64,000 nucleotides of DNA from Candidatus Terraquivivens tengchongensis. Its GTDB lineage: Archaea > Thermoproteota > Nitrososphaeria_A > Caldarchaeales > Wolframiiraptoraceae. Of this stretch, positions 9,400-17,115 are shown piece after piece; the first letter of the stretch is position 1; every line of letters begins with the position of its first letter. The notes beneath the pieces are model-generated. The model made no database searches, was not told the DNA's origin, and saw nothing but the letters and a program-made list of their open reading frames with translations. The position numbers were made by a program, and so were the translations under genes. The stretch spans positions 62,001 through 126,000 of the forward strand of contig JALNJK010000003.1 in NCBI GenBank assembly GCA_023268355.1. Reading direction: 5' to 3'.

Positions 9400-10092
9400 T
9401 CACAACATACTTCTACGCAGTTCTACCAATTTATCTGCTAATATTATGGCGTTCTCCTTAAGTTTATTTTCTACGTTATTAACCCAAATGGCCTTTATGA
9501 TTTCCCTTTCCATCAATAGTTTATAGATTTCCCTCACCTCCTCTTGCAAACGTGAATCAAGCTCATAGGATAGGTCAGCCGAATGTGTCTTACTGTGTTT
9601 TGATATGGCGCGTCTTAACCTCACTTCTTCTTCTACGTCAACAAGTACGTATACATCAGGTCTAACAAATATGTCCTGACCTAACCTTTCAAACAACTTA
9701 AGAAGGGTTTCAACATCTTCAACACCCACTGTCTTTTTATGCTTGGTTTTTAATATTGCAACCCCATACACTATCGAACATAAGTAATATCTGTCTATAA
9801 ACTCGAAATGCGGTCTCAAGTTATCTATTTGCGCTCGTATAAGCTTAGAATCGTCGGCGGTGTTAGCGGCGAATAGAAGCATTCTAGTAAATCCATCAAT
9901 CCCTTGCATGTTTCCATATTCTAAAGCAAACCTGCCCGTTCTTGTATCTCCCGGTGTCTTATAAGTCCCTACGCGGTAGCCTTTTTTTAAGAGCAAATCT
10001 TTCACAGCCCATATCAAACTCGTCTTCCCAGAACCATCGGTACCTTCCCAAACCACGATTAAGGTTTCTTTGGACAAACCACGGCTCACCAT
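9400..10092 (-). CDS. tmk: Thymidylate kinase-like protein
   Basis: A 230-aa P-loop nucleotide kinase of the thymidylate kinase family (dTMP to dTDP). P-loop EGTDGSGKTSLIWAV lies at residues about 16-30, the DRYYLCSIVYG motif (DR-Y) at about 100-110, and a lid-like RLRRAISKHSK at about 158-168. It is the first gene of the tmk-thpR-cca-kinase operon. A TTATATAGG block about 35-45 bases upstream (near 10131) is a plausible TATA box. Some archaeal relatives act on other nucleotides, so specificity is by family only. Confidence 0.88.
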   Translation of the reverse strand: MVSRGLSKETLIVVWEGTDGSGKTSLIWAVKDLLLKKGYRVGTYKTPGDTRTGRFALEYGNMQGIDGFTRMLLFAANTADDSKLIRAQIDNLRPHFEFIDRYYLCSIVYGVAILKTKHKKTVGVEDVETLLKLFERLGQDIFVRPDVYVLVDVEEEVRLRRAISKHSKTHSADLSYELDSRLQEEVREIYKLLMEREIIKAIWVNNVENKLKENAIILADKLVELRRSML

Positions 10093-10213
10093 TTAAACGA
10101 AACCTTTTCTCGCAATCCCCTACAGCCTATATAAGTTTACATGCCCGAAAGATTTTATGTTTCAGAAACATTTATCGAGAACCTGTCCTCTAAGACTTCG
10201 CGGGCAATGGAGT

Positions 10214-10405
10214 ATGTCTGAGCAACGTATATTGTACGAATGTGTCTGGTGTAGAAGGGTATTCGAAAAGGACAAATTATCAAAAGTTTCTGAGACGAGA
10301 TGCCCATATTGTGGCTTCAATGTCATCAAAAAGTCAAAGACCGGAAGGACGAAGCTTATAGAAACATCAAAGATAGATACGGAGAGCAAAGGTTTCATCA
10401 GCTAG
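10214..10405 (+). CDS. rpo12: RNA polymerase subunit P (Rpo12)
   Basis: A 63-aa zinc-ribbon protein. YECVWCRRVFE (CxxC, residues about 8-18) and RCPYCGFNVIKKSKTG (CxxC, about 29-44) form one zinc site, followed by a basic tail, the layout of the archaeal/eukaryotic RNAP subunit P/Rpb12. The ATG at 10214 is preferred; the longer reading frame upstream (from 10157) adds 19 residues with no family match. Its stop overlaps by 4 bases the stop of a convergent gene, inside a 14-bp perfect palindrome (10397-10410). It diverges from tmk. Confidence 0.82.
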   Translation: MSEQRILYECVWCRRVFEKDKLSKVSETRCPYCGFNVIKKSKTGRTKLIETSKIDTESKGFIS

Positions 10406-10410
10406 CTGAT
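10397..10410. repeat. Perfect 14-bp palindrome at convergent stop codons
   Basis: ATCAGCTAGCTGAT is self-complementary and contains the overlapping stop codons of rpo12 (+) and of the unknown gene to its right (-). It could form a short hairpin in both transcripts. There is no T-run, so a terminator role is only a guess. Confidence 0.4.
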
Positions 10411-11094
10411 AAGGGGGTAAACTTCTTCGAATATACATTGCACGAAATCTTCTTCTGGCATCTTAGTAAATGAGGTAACCACACAGTTTCGTGTCAGGCC
10501 CATTACTGCACCATTCCTTCTACTTGTAAAAACTATATACCATATCTTTCCATGCGCTAGATACTCTTCGTATAGGGGTGAGTTCTTAAGCGCATCACCA
10601 TAAAGCGCAAGCTTGTTCACGGAGGGTATGTCTATGTTATCAAAGTATATGACTTTTGTCCCCTCAGGATTTCTTTCGTGGAACTCCTGAAGCGTTTCAG
10701 GTTTAATGTTTGCCTCTACGATTGCCTTATAGGATAAGAATAGTAGTTGACTAAGCATGGATGCTATTGCGTTCGCAAAATGCTTTTCTTGAACTACAGT
10801 AAGTAGTAACTTATCCTTAAGTTTGCTGAAAATTATTCTAGCGTCTACGGTCTTCAGTACAGGTTTAAGCTTGCCGCGTTGGTTTACAAAGATCAGCTTA
10901 TCCTTGCTTATTATGCCAGATAAATGTTCACCCTCGATTTTGAGATCTCCCACCTCTATGAGTAGTTCGAACTCTTCTTCACCTTCTTTCTGAATTTCAA
11001 CGGACCTATAATCCCTTAATTTATCTGCTAACTCCTCTAACGATGTATCGACCTTAACTCTGAAGATCTTAGCAGCTAGTGGCATCCCGAGCAA
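10402..11094 (-). CDS. Conserved-looking archaeal protein of unknown function
   Basis: A 230-aa soluble protein I do not recognise. The N-terminal half (about residues 10-110) alternates strands and charged turns (KVDTSLEELADKLRDY, FELLIEVGDLKIEGE), with a DUF-like alpha/beta look. The C-terminal half contains ALYGDALKNSPLYEEYLAHG and ends VQCIFEEVYPLIS. No cysteine motifs, membrane segments or nucleotide-binding loops are evident. An internal ATG three codons in (MPLAAK) is an alternative start. It is convergent with rpo12, overlapping by 4 bases. Its codon pattern and length indicate a real gene. Confidence 0.7.
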   Translation of the reverse strand: MLGMPLAAKIFRVKVDTSLEELADKLRDYRSVEIQKEGEEEFELLIEVGDLKIEGEHLSGIISKDKLIFVNQRGKLKPVLKTVDARIIFSKLKDKLLLTVVQEKHFANAIASMLSQLLFLSYKAIVEANIKPETLQEFHERNPEGTKVIYFDNIDIPSVNKLALYGDALKNSPLYEEYLAHGKIWYIVFTSRRNGAVMGLTRNCVVTSFTKMPEEDFVQCIFEEVYPLIS

Positions 11095-11239
11095 CCAAAA
11101 CTTTAAGAACTTATAGCCTATTTTACCTTTAATTACCTGATTAACGTACGTTTATAATAACAGCTGACCCAATCGACTACCTACGTCATTGGTTTTGCGG
11201 ATACGTAAAAGAGGACACTCTAAGAATTAATAGATAAAC

Positions 11240-11506
11240 CTAAGGAGCGGTATATTCTACCAACTTAGCCTCCTTAAGCTTACCGATTAATTCTGAGAGC
11301 GCCTCCTTTACTTCTCCCGTATCCCTATTCATGGCTTCTGCAATCTCTTTGGTAAGTTCGTCTAACGTTTTACCATCGCATACATTCCAAATGTATACAA
11401 CAATTTCGTTAGCAATGTAGGCTTCGTTGTCTTCGTTAACTAGTAGCAGTTTTCCCTCTTCATCCCTTAATGCCGTACCCTTCCGGGCTATCCTGATACT
11501 TTCCAT
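11240..11506 (-). CDS. PqqD-like peptide-binding protein
   Basis: An 88-aa PqqD/RiPP-recognition-element fold. It runs ARKGTALRDEEGKLLLVNEDN, then a helix IANEIVVYIWNVCDGKTLDEL, then a winged-helix-like second half (IAEAMNRDTGEVKEALSELIGKL). In bacteria such domains hold a precursor peptide for a radical SAM maturase. Here no maturase or precursor peptide gene is adjacent, so the role is unknown; stand-alone PqqD-like proteins occur widely in archaea. It is flanked by non-coding stretches of 145 and about 420 bases. Confidence 0.72.
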   Translation of the reverse strand: MESIRIARKGTALRDEEGKLLLVNEDNEAYIANEIVVYIWNVCDGKTLDELTKEIAEAMNRDTGEVKEALSELIGKLKEAKLVEYTAP

Positions 11507-11926
11507 GACTTTTTTACAAAGTTATACTATTTAAAGCATTCCTTATGTTTGGTGGGTAAAAATAGGCTGGCACTCGCCCTCTTTTGGCACGTTTTTCACA
11601 AACCAGCACGATAACAACCATAGTGGTGTGGACTCGAAATACACGTATGTGGAAAAACGACACATTTAGGCTTAGTGTATTGTAGTAACCCAAAATAGTA
11701 GTAGTAATTATTCAATTTTACAAACTACAAAAGGGTTTTTGTATGCTTTTGGAAAAGTTGGCGACCGCCGCATGCCCTACGCTAGGGTAGTGTGGGATGC
11801 ATGGCATTTATACGTCTAATTGACGAAAAAACATGGTTTATAATTTAAAAAAACGGCAAAATGATATGTATTTTGTATAAATGCTTAATAATAAGCCATT
11901 TTATTGACATAATAACAAGGGGTAAT
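11507..11926. other. 420-base intergenic region without a recognisable gene
   Basis: No open frame with family character was found on either strand. A short hairpin CCCTA-CGC-TAGGG lies at about 11775-11787 inside a longer imperfect stem (GCATG...GGATGC). TATA-like blocks lie at about 11837-11850 (TTTATAATTTAAAA) and 11873-11881, upstream of the asparagine synthetase gene. I see no C/D or H/ACA boxes, SRP RNA or RNase P RNA marks. Confidence 0.5.
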
Positions 11927-12919
11927 ATGATGGAGAAGCTAACCTCGGTTGAACTAGAGATGTTGCAAAAGTCTTACCTCATCGTGAGGACTCAAAAAAT
12001 GAAGACTGTGCTGAAGGTACAGGCTGAGATATTCAAAGGAATAAGGGATTATCTAGATTCTGAAGGTTTCACAGAACTTCTACCACCAATAATAGGTCCA
12101 GTTACAGATCCTGGTATAAGGGGTGCCAAGCAGGCTACGATAGACTTTTACGGTAGAGAGTACAAAGTGATGAGTAGCGCAATACTTTACAAACAGATGA
12201 TGGCAACCGCTCTGGGGAAGATATACTTCTTCTCACCCAATGTTAGACTCGAACCACTCGAGACGGCTTACACCGGTAGACACCTCGTTGAGTTTGTTCA
12301 GGTAGACATTGAAGAAGCATATGTTGATTATCATGGTGCGATGAGGACGGCAGAGAGACTATTGGCACATACGCTCGGTTATGTTAAAGATGCTTGTTCC
12401 AGACAACTCGAGGAGCTGGGCAGGGATTTAAAGGTATACAAACCGCCCTATCCTAGGCTGACTTACGCTGAAGTTTTAGAAATACTCGCTAAGAAGGGGC
12501 ATACAATCAAATATGGCGTCGAAATACCTTGGGAAGAGGAGGAACTGTTATCAAAGTTAATGCCTACGCCATTCTTTGTAATGGATTACCCAAAGGGTTC
12601 AAGAGGTTTCTATGATATGGAGGATCCTGCGAGACCTGGGATACTTAGGGATTTTGACCTACTTTACCCTGAGGGTTACGGCGAGGCGGTCTCTGGGGCT
12701 GAACGTGAATACATTTACGAAAAGGTAGTGGCAAGGATGCATGAGAACGGTGAGGATCCTGCTAAGTATGGATGGTATCTTGAAATGCTTCGAGAAGGCA
12801 TCTCACCTACATCCGGCTTTGGAATAGGTGTGGAGAGACTCACTAGGTTTGTGTGTGGCTTGAGAACTGTTTGGGAAGCGAGGCCTTACCCAAAGGTGGC
12901 AGGAATCTACTCACCATAA
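11927..12919 (+). CDS. Archaeal asparagine synthetase (AsnRS paralog lacking the anticodon domain)
   Basis: A 330-aa class II aminoacyl-tRNA-synthetase core without the N-terminal OB anticodon-binding domain. Motif 2 region FFSPNVRLEPLETAYTGRHL, the VEFVQVDIEEAY strand and motif 3 GFGIGVERLTRFV (near residue 303) are all present. This is the plan of the archaeal asparagine synthetase related to AspRS/AsnRS described in Pyrococcus abyssi, which makes asparagine from aspartate, ATP and ammonia. A full-length AspRS gene lies at 56.3 kb, so the two paralogs coexist. Start 11927 follows AAGGGG; a longer frame from 11861 adds an unlikely hydrophobic tail. nadE follows in the same direction. Confidence 0.85.
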   Translation: MMEKLTSVELEMLQKSYLIVRTQKMKTVLKVQAEIFKGIRDYLDSEGFTELLPPIIGPVTDPGIRGAKQATIDFYGREYKVMSSAILYKQMMATALGKIYFFSPNVRLEPLETAYTGRHLVEFVQVDIEEAYVDYHGAMRTAERLLAHTLGYVKDACSRQLEELGRDLKVYKPPYPRLTYAEVLEILAKKGHTIKYGVEIPWEEEELLSKLMPTPFFVMDYPKGSRGFYDMEDPARPGILRDFDLLYPEGYGEAVSGAEREYIYEKVVARMHENGEDPAKYGWYLEMLREGISPTSGFGIGVERLTRFVCGLRTVWEARPYPKVAGIYSP

Positions 12920-12971
12920 TTATTTAAAAATAATGTTTTTAATAGTACGTATAATACAATAATCGGCGAGC

Positions 12972-13787
12972 ATGATGTCTGCTGTTGAAGTGTTAAAGAT
13001 TAATGTAAACGAGACCAAAGCAATAATACTTGAATTTCTAAGGAAACTAATCGAGGAGTCCGGAGCAGATGGTTATGTCTTGGGTCTGAGCGGAGGTGTT
13101 GACTCGTCGGTCGTGGTAAAACTTTGTGTTGAAGCGGTTGGACGGAAAAAAGTCTTGGGCCTTTTAATGCCATCTGATACAACGCCCCAAGAAGACGTAT
13201 TAGATGCCGAACGTATTGCATCTATTCTAGGTATAGAATATGAAATCATGGATATTACGAGGATTTCAGATTCTTTGGCCAATATATGCAAACACGGATC
13301 TCAGGCATCAGTCTTGGCTAAGGGCAACATAAAGCCCAGAGTTAGGATGACCATATTATATTACCATGCAAACATATTAAATAGATTGGTAGCTGGGACG
13401 GGGAATAGGAGTGAGCTCCTAATTGGATATTACACAAAATACGGAGATGGTGGTGTTGACTGTCTGCCGATTGGCAATCTGTACAAAACACAGGTAAGGC
13501 AACTAGCAGAACACCTAGGAATACCGTCAAGTATAGTTTGGAAGACACCAACGGCTGGGCTTTGGAAAGGTCAGACAGATGAAGATGAGATAGGCTTAAA
13601 GTACGAGCAACTCGATTTACTTCTATATTACCTGTGTGATTTGGGCATAGACGTTGAAACCGCATCAAAATTAGTTAACATACAAACAGAACTAGCGAAG
13701 AAGATTCTTATGATGATAAAAAGAAGTGAGCATAAAAGATTACCTATACCGATACCACCTATCCCCGTTACACTTGCGCGGAAATGA
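12972..13787 (+). CDS. nadE: NAD+ synthetase (ammonia-dependent)
   Basis: A 271-aa N-type ATP pyrophosphatase that converts deamido-NAD+ to NAD+ with ammonia and ATP. The P-loop LGLSGGVDSSVVVKL lies at about residues 37-51; GTGNRSELLIGYYTKYGDGG (about 139-158) and LPIGNLYKTQVRQLA follow as in all NadE proteins. There is no glutaminase domain, so free ammonia is the donor. The gene is 52 bases downstream of the asparagine synthetase gene and its 3' end overlaps the convergent EVE-domain gene by 20 bases. Confidence 0.96.
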   Translation: MMSAVEVLKINVNETKAIILEFLRKLIEESGADGYVLGLSGGVDSSVVVKLCVEAVGRKKVLGLLMPSDTTPQEDVLDAERIASILGIEYEIMDITRISDSLANICKHGSQASVLAKGNIKPRVRMTILYYHANILNRLVAGTGNRSELLIGYYTKYGDGGVDCLPIGNLYKTQVRQLAEHLGIPSSIVWKTPTAGLWKGQTDEDEIGLKYEQLDLLLYYLCDLGIDVETASKLVNIQTELAKKILMMIKRSEHKRLPIPIPPIPVTLARK

Positions 13788-14223
13788 TGTGCTCGAAATC
13801 CTCTTGAGTTATGGCCCTTATGCTCCCTCTAAAACACCTTATATAGTTAGATTTATCCTTAAGGAAACTTAATGCGGAGGCGAGCTTTTCTATTGGTTTT
13901 AGCTTTGGCCAGAACTCGGCTATCTTGAAGTCCACGGCAAAATCGAATAACATTGAAGGTTTACCAAAAGCATAAAACCTTTGATCCGGTGTAAGCGGAT
14001 GAGGCTCTGTGGACAGCTCTCCCCAACCACAGAAACCTTTCCCTTCAAAACTCGCAGCATAAAAGACAGCTTTATCTCCTGGTTTAAGTCTCTTAATTCC
14101 GGGTGTGTTTTTATTAAGTATCCAAAACTTATGTTCAACCCTGTTTTTAATGATAGTTATCGCCGAAACAATAGACCCATCATAATTATGATCCTTGGCT
14201 ATAAGGATCCAATAATTTACCAC
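13768..14223 (-). CDS. EVE domain protein
   Basis: A 151-aa stand-alone EVE (PUA-superfamily) domain, starting NYWILIAKDHNYDGS and carrying LKPGDKAVFYAA (about residues 46-57) and FCGWGELSTEPHPL, typical of this beta-barrel. EVE domains bind modified bases in nucleic acids; single-domain bacterial and archaeal copies have no settled function. The 3' ends of this gene and nadE overlap by 20 bases, convergent. Nothing nearby suggests a restriction or defence setting, so a housekeeping RNA role is more likely. Confidence 0.85.
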   Translation of the reverse strand: MVNYWILIAKDHNYDGSIVSAITIIKNRVEHKFWILNKNTPGIKRLKPGDKAVFYAASFEGKGFCGWGELSTEPHPLTPDQRFYAFGKPSMLFDFAVDFKIAEFWPKLKPIEKLASALSFLKDKSNYIRCFRGSIRAITQEDFEHIISAQV

Positions 14224-14267
14224 AAAGTTCCAAATATATAGTTAAGGATATTTAAAATTTTTGGCAG

Positions 14268-16088
14268 TCATAAGACTGTAACAGATTTTGCGAGGTTCCT
14301 AGGTTTATCTGGATCTAAACCTCTTTCAATTGCTAAATAATACGCTAAGAGCTGGAACGGCAACGTGTAAATTATTGGACTTAGCAATTCATGAACGTCT
14401 GGCAACCCAACGTAATCATCCGATATTTCCATCAACTCCTCATCATCCTTGTTACCTATGGTTATTATCTTTGCGCCCCTAGCTTTCATCTCCTCTATAT
14501 TTCCAATGATGGCCTTCCTGGTTTCATCCTTTGGACATATAAAAAATACGGGTACGCCTTTTTCTATAATGCTTATAGGTCCGTGCTTACTCTCACCCGC
14601 AGGATATGCTATACACGGTATATAAGAAAGTTCCATGACCTTTAGCCTACCTTCGAATGCTGTCGCAGTACTTATACCCCTTCCAAGAAATAGGAAAAAC
14701 CTCTCTTTAGCGTATTTCTTTGCTAACTCTTGCATGGGTTCTCTAACCATTTCAAGAACTTGCGAGACCACATCAGGCATTTCGTATAACTTATCCCTAA
14801 ACTCGTCCATCTCATATTGCGCCATCTTCCCCCTTTTCTTTGCTAACCTTAGAGCAAGTTGTGCAAGCACAATAAGTTGCGACGTAAACGTTTTGGTCGC
14901 CGCAACGCCAATTTCTGGTCCAGCATTCTGTAGCAAGTAAGCCCTAGAGATTCTTGTCAAAGTCGATCCAACGACGTTTGTTATTCCAAGTATAGTTGCC
15001 GCCCTCAGTCTAGCGAACTCGAGCGCATTTAAAACATCAGCAGTCTCGCCGGACTGGCTCACCGCTAATATAACTGTCCCTATATCTATAGAATGACCAT
15101 AATTTTCTATAAATTCTGATGCCACAACCGGATACGTCGTGAGTCTGGCCAGCTTTGAGAACATGTAAGAGGCAGCAAGGCAAGCATGGTAGGAAGTCCC
15201 GGCTGCTAGCAGGAAAATTTTCTCACCTCTATCCAAGAACTCAGTTAGGAGGTCAACATAAGCATCTTGCAATCTGAGGGCGCTCTTTATAGTTAGGGGT
15301 TGTTCGAATATCTCTTTTAAAGTATAGTGCGGGAAGCCTTGCTTTTCAGCCATCTCTAAAGTCCAGTTGAGAATTATCGGGTTCCTTGCAACCTTTGCAC
15401 CATCCCTAACACGGTAAATTTCGTAAGATTTTGCAGTAACAACAGCGACCTCTCCATTCTGAAGGATAACTGCCTTGTTAGTCTCGTCTATGAAGGCAGC
15501 GGCATCGGAAGCAACAAACATACATTCATCACCTACGCCTATTAGGAGTGGCATGTCCTGCCTAGCAACCAAAATCTTATCAGGCTCTCCAACGTATATA
15601 GTAGCAATAGCATAAGACCCACTTAACCTCCTAATTGTGTTAATAAAAGCCGAGAAAAAATTCTCTCCCTTCTTCAAATTTTCTTCTAAAAGATGAGCAA
15701 CAACTTCCGTATCGGTCTTTGATGCAAACTTATGATTGAGGTCAAGTAGCTCTTTCTTAAGTTCAAGAAAATTCTCTATCACACCATTATGCACCACTGC
15801 CAGCTTATTGTCGCAGTCTGTATGCGGATGAGCATTAATTTTTGATGGAGCACCATGCGTTGCCCATCTTGTATGGGCTATGCCTATGTTACCGGGCATG
15901 TTGTTGAAATTCAGCCGCTCATTCACTTCGTCTATTTTCCCTTGATCTTTTTTTACGTAAAGGGTTCTGTTAAATATCGTGGCCATACCAGCCGAGTCGT
16001 AACCCCTATACTCTAAGCGTTTAAGCGACTTGTAAAGTATGCCTGCTACAACCTTGTCCTCAGTCACGCAACCCGTTATACCACACAT
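14268..16088 (-). CDS. glmS: Glutamine-fructose-6-phosphate aminotransferase
   Basis: A 606-aa full-length GlmS, which makes glucosamine-6-phosphate from fructose-6-phosphate and glutamine, the entry to UDP-GlcNAc and surface glycans. The class II glutaminase domain begins with the catalytic C2 in MCGITGC, followed by RWATHGAP and HNGVIENF. Two SIS domains follow, with LLAAGTSYHACLAASYMF and SQSGETADVLNAL (about 345-357), and the conserved end NLAKSVTVL. The upstream side is shared with cdvB. No ribozyme-like leader was recognised. Confidence 0.97.
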   Translation of the reverse strand: MCGITGCVTEDKVVAGILYKSLKRLEYRGYDSAGMATIFNRTLYVKKDQGKIDEVNERLNFNNMPGNIGIAHTRWATHGAPSKINAHPHTDCDNKLAVVHNGVIENFLELKKELLDLNHKFASKTDTEVVAHLLEENLKKGENFFSAFINTIRRLSGSYAIATIYVGEPDKILVARQDMPLLIGVGDECMFVASDAAAFIDETNKAVILQNGEVAVVTAKSYEIYRVRDGAKVARNPIILNWTLEMAEKQGFPHYTLKEIFEQPLTIKSALRLQDAYVDLLTEFLDRGEKIFLLAAGTSYHACLAASYMFSKLARLTTYPVVASEFIENYGHSIDIGTVILAVSQSGETADVLNALEFARLRAATILGITNVVGSTLTRISRAYLLQNAGPEIGVAATKTFTSQLIVLAQLALRLAKKRGKMAQYEMDEFRDKLYEMPDVVSQVLEMVREPMQELAKKYAKERFFLFLGRGISTATAFEGRLKVMELSYIPCIAYPAGESKHGPISIIEKGVPVFFICPKDETRKAIIGNIEEMKARGAKIITIGNKDDEELMEISDDYVGLPDVHELLSPIIYTLPFQLLAYYLAIERGLDPDKPRNLAKSVTVL

Positions 16089-16141
16089 GTTTCGTATATC
16101 AAATTTTCCAGAAGTTGATAAGCTTACTTATATTTAACCTA

Positions 16142-16168
16142 CTAGAATAAATTTTAAAAAAATTCTAG
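16142..16168. promoter_or_regulatory. Inverted repeat around an A/T core between glmS and cdvB
   Basis: CTAGAAT and ATTCTAG form perfect 7-bp arms around a 13-base A/T core that itself looks TATA-like (AAATTTTAAAA). A third half-site, CTAGAA, lies at 16194-16199. It is placed between the divergent glmS and cdvB promoters. The regulator is unknown. Confidence 0.4.
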
Positions 16169-16219
16169 CACCTTTCATGCATCATTCGATAAACTAGAAA
16201 CTATCTCTCAGGCGCCTAA

Positions 16220-16324
16220 ATGGTAGATTCACAAGATTATTGGGGTATAACGTGCAAACTATGCAACGGTAGGATTGGTAAAAAGGTATTAGTCTCTGCT
16301 GAATCCTTTCTTTCTGGGTCGTAG
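16220..16324 (+). CDS. Possible 34-aa CxxC peptide immediately upstream of cdvB
   Basis: An open frame of 34 codons from ATG 16220 ends at TAG 16322-16324, two bases before the cdvB start. The peptide has one CxxC (TCKLCNGRIGKK, residues about 11-22), a half zinc-ribbon look. The Shine-Dalgarno is weak and I know no family to match. A 13-base direct repeat (GTAGGATTGGTAA) occurs within it (16269) and across the cdvB start (16321). It may be a real small gene, a leader peptide, or chance. Confidence 0.3.
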   Translation: MVDSQDYWGITCKLCNGRIGKKVLVSAESFLSGS

Positions 16325-16326
16325 GA

Positions 16327-17109
16327 TTGGTAAGGTTTTCCTTAAGGCGTATTCAAGAGAAACTCGTCCCAAAATCCGAAAGCCAAGGCAATATAGTTAC
16401 TCAAAACTATGATACTCTGGTACAGAAGATTGAGGACTCTTTAACGAACTTATCCGTCCAAGTTGACAAGTTACGGATAAGATATCAGAACATGTTATCT
16501 AGAAGCAAAGAATACTTCGAAAGATGCATAGATGCTTTAATTGCTAAGGATAATGAAAGGGCCAAAATGTATGCAGTTGAAATAGCTGAGATAAAAAGGT
16601 TAGCAGACATAGTTATGAGGTGCTGTCTAGTCCTTGAACAGATAAAGGTTAGGCTTGAAACGATACTAGAGCTAGGTGAAGTAATGGGCCTAATAGTTCC
16701 CTTAACATCAATCATAGATGCGGTTGAGAAGGAAGTATCGCTTGTCGTTCCTGAAGCATCAAATAGTCTCAGAGAACTAGCAGAAACGATAGAAGACTTC
16801 ACATCTTCATCTTCAGCATATGTTGATACAACATCAACTGGTAATATCGAGATCAATAAAGACGCGGAAGGAATCCTAGAAGAAGCAAGAAGGATAGCGG
16901 CAGAGCAGGTGAGGAAAAACTTCCCAGAGGTACCAGTTCTGACAGAAGAGGAGCGTATGGTTTACTCCTATATTATGAAGTGTGGTGATGAGTTGGACAT
17001 AGCAAAATGCGCGTCAGAACTTGGACTTAATATATCACAAGTAAAAGTTGTTATAAGTAGCCTTCAAGAAAAAGGGTTAATAGAGGTACAAAGTGCCGAG
17101 ATGACATAA
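16327..17109 (+). CDS. cdvB: CdvB, ESCRT-III-like cell division protein
   Basis: A 260-aa Snf7/ESCRT-III family protein that forms division filaments at mid-cell and is remodelled by CdvC. Residues about 25-155 are the helical, coiled-coil ESCRT-III core (IEDSLTNLSVQVDKLRIRY to SNSLRELAETIEDF). A low-complexity linker of Ser/Thr follows. A proline-containing stretch NFPEVPVL (about 197-204) is a candidate MIT-interaction motif. The end is a winged helix (EERMVYSYIMKCGDE to LQEKGLIEVQ) as in Sulfolobus CdvB. The start is TTG, the first start codon after an in-frame stop. It converges on cdvC 6 bases away. No cdvA is visible. Confidence 0.87.
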   Translation: MVRFSLRRIQEKLVPKSESQGNIVTQNYDTLVQKIEDSLTNLSVQVDKLRIRYQNMLSRSKEYFERCIDALIAKDNERAKMYAVEIAEIKRLADIVMRCCLVLEQIKVRLETILELGEVMGLIVPLTSIIDAVEKEVSLVVPEASNSLRELAETIEDFTSSSSAYVDTTSTGNIEINKDAEGILEEARRIAAEQVRKNFPEVPVLTEEERMVYSYIMKCGDELDIAKCASELGLNISQVKVVISSLQEKGLIEVQSAEMT

Positions 17110-17115
17110 AAACTT

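Noticed and set aside
10157-10213. N-terminal extension of the Rpo12 gene from the upstream ATG
   Set aside because: The extra 19 residues (MFQKHLSRTC...) match nothing in the family and overlap the probable promoter region.
11755-11805. Possible small stable RNA with a CCCTA-CGC-TAGGG hairpin in the 420-base spacer
   Set aside because: The outer stem is imperfect, and there are no C/D, H/ACA, SRP or RNase P RNA landmarks, so no RNA class can be supported.
11861-11926. Hydrophobic N-terminal leader on the asparagine synthetase
   Set aside because: A soluble class II core needs no leader, and AAGGGG stands just before the ATG at 11927.
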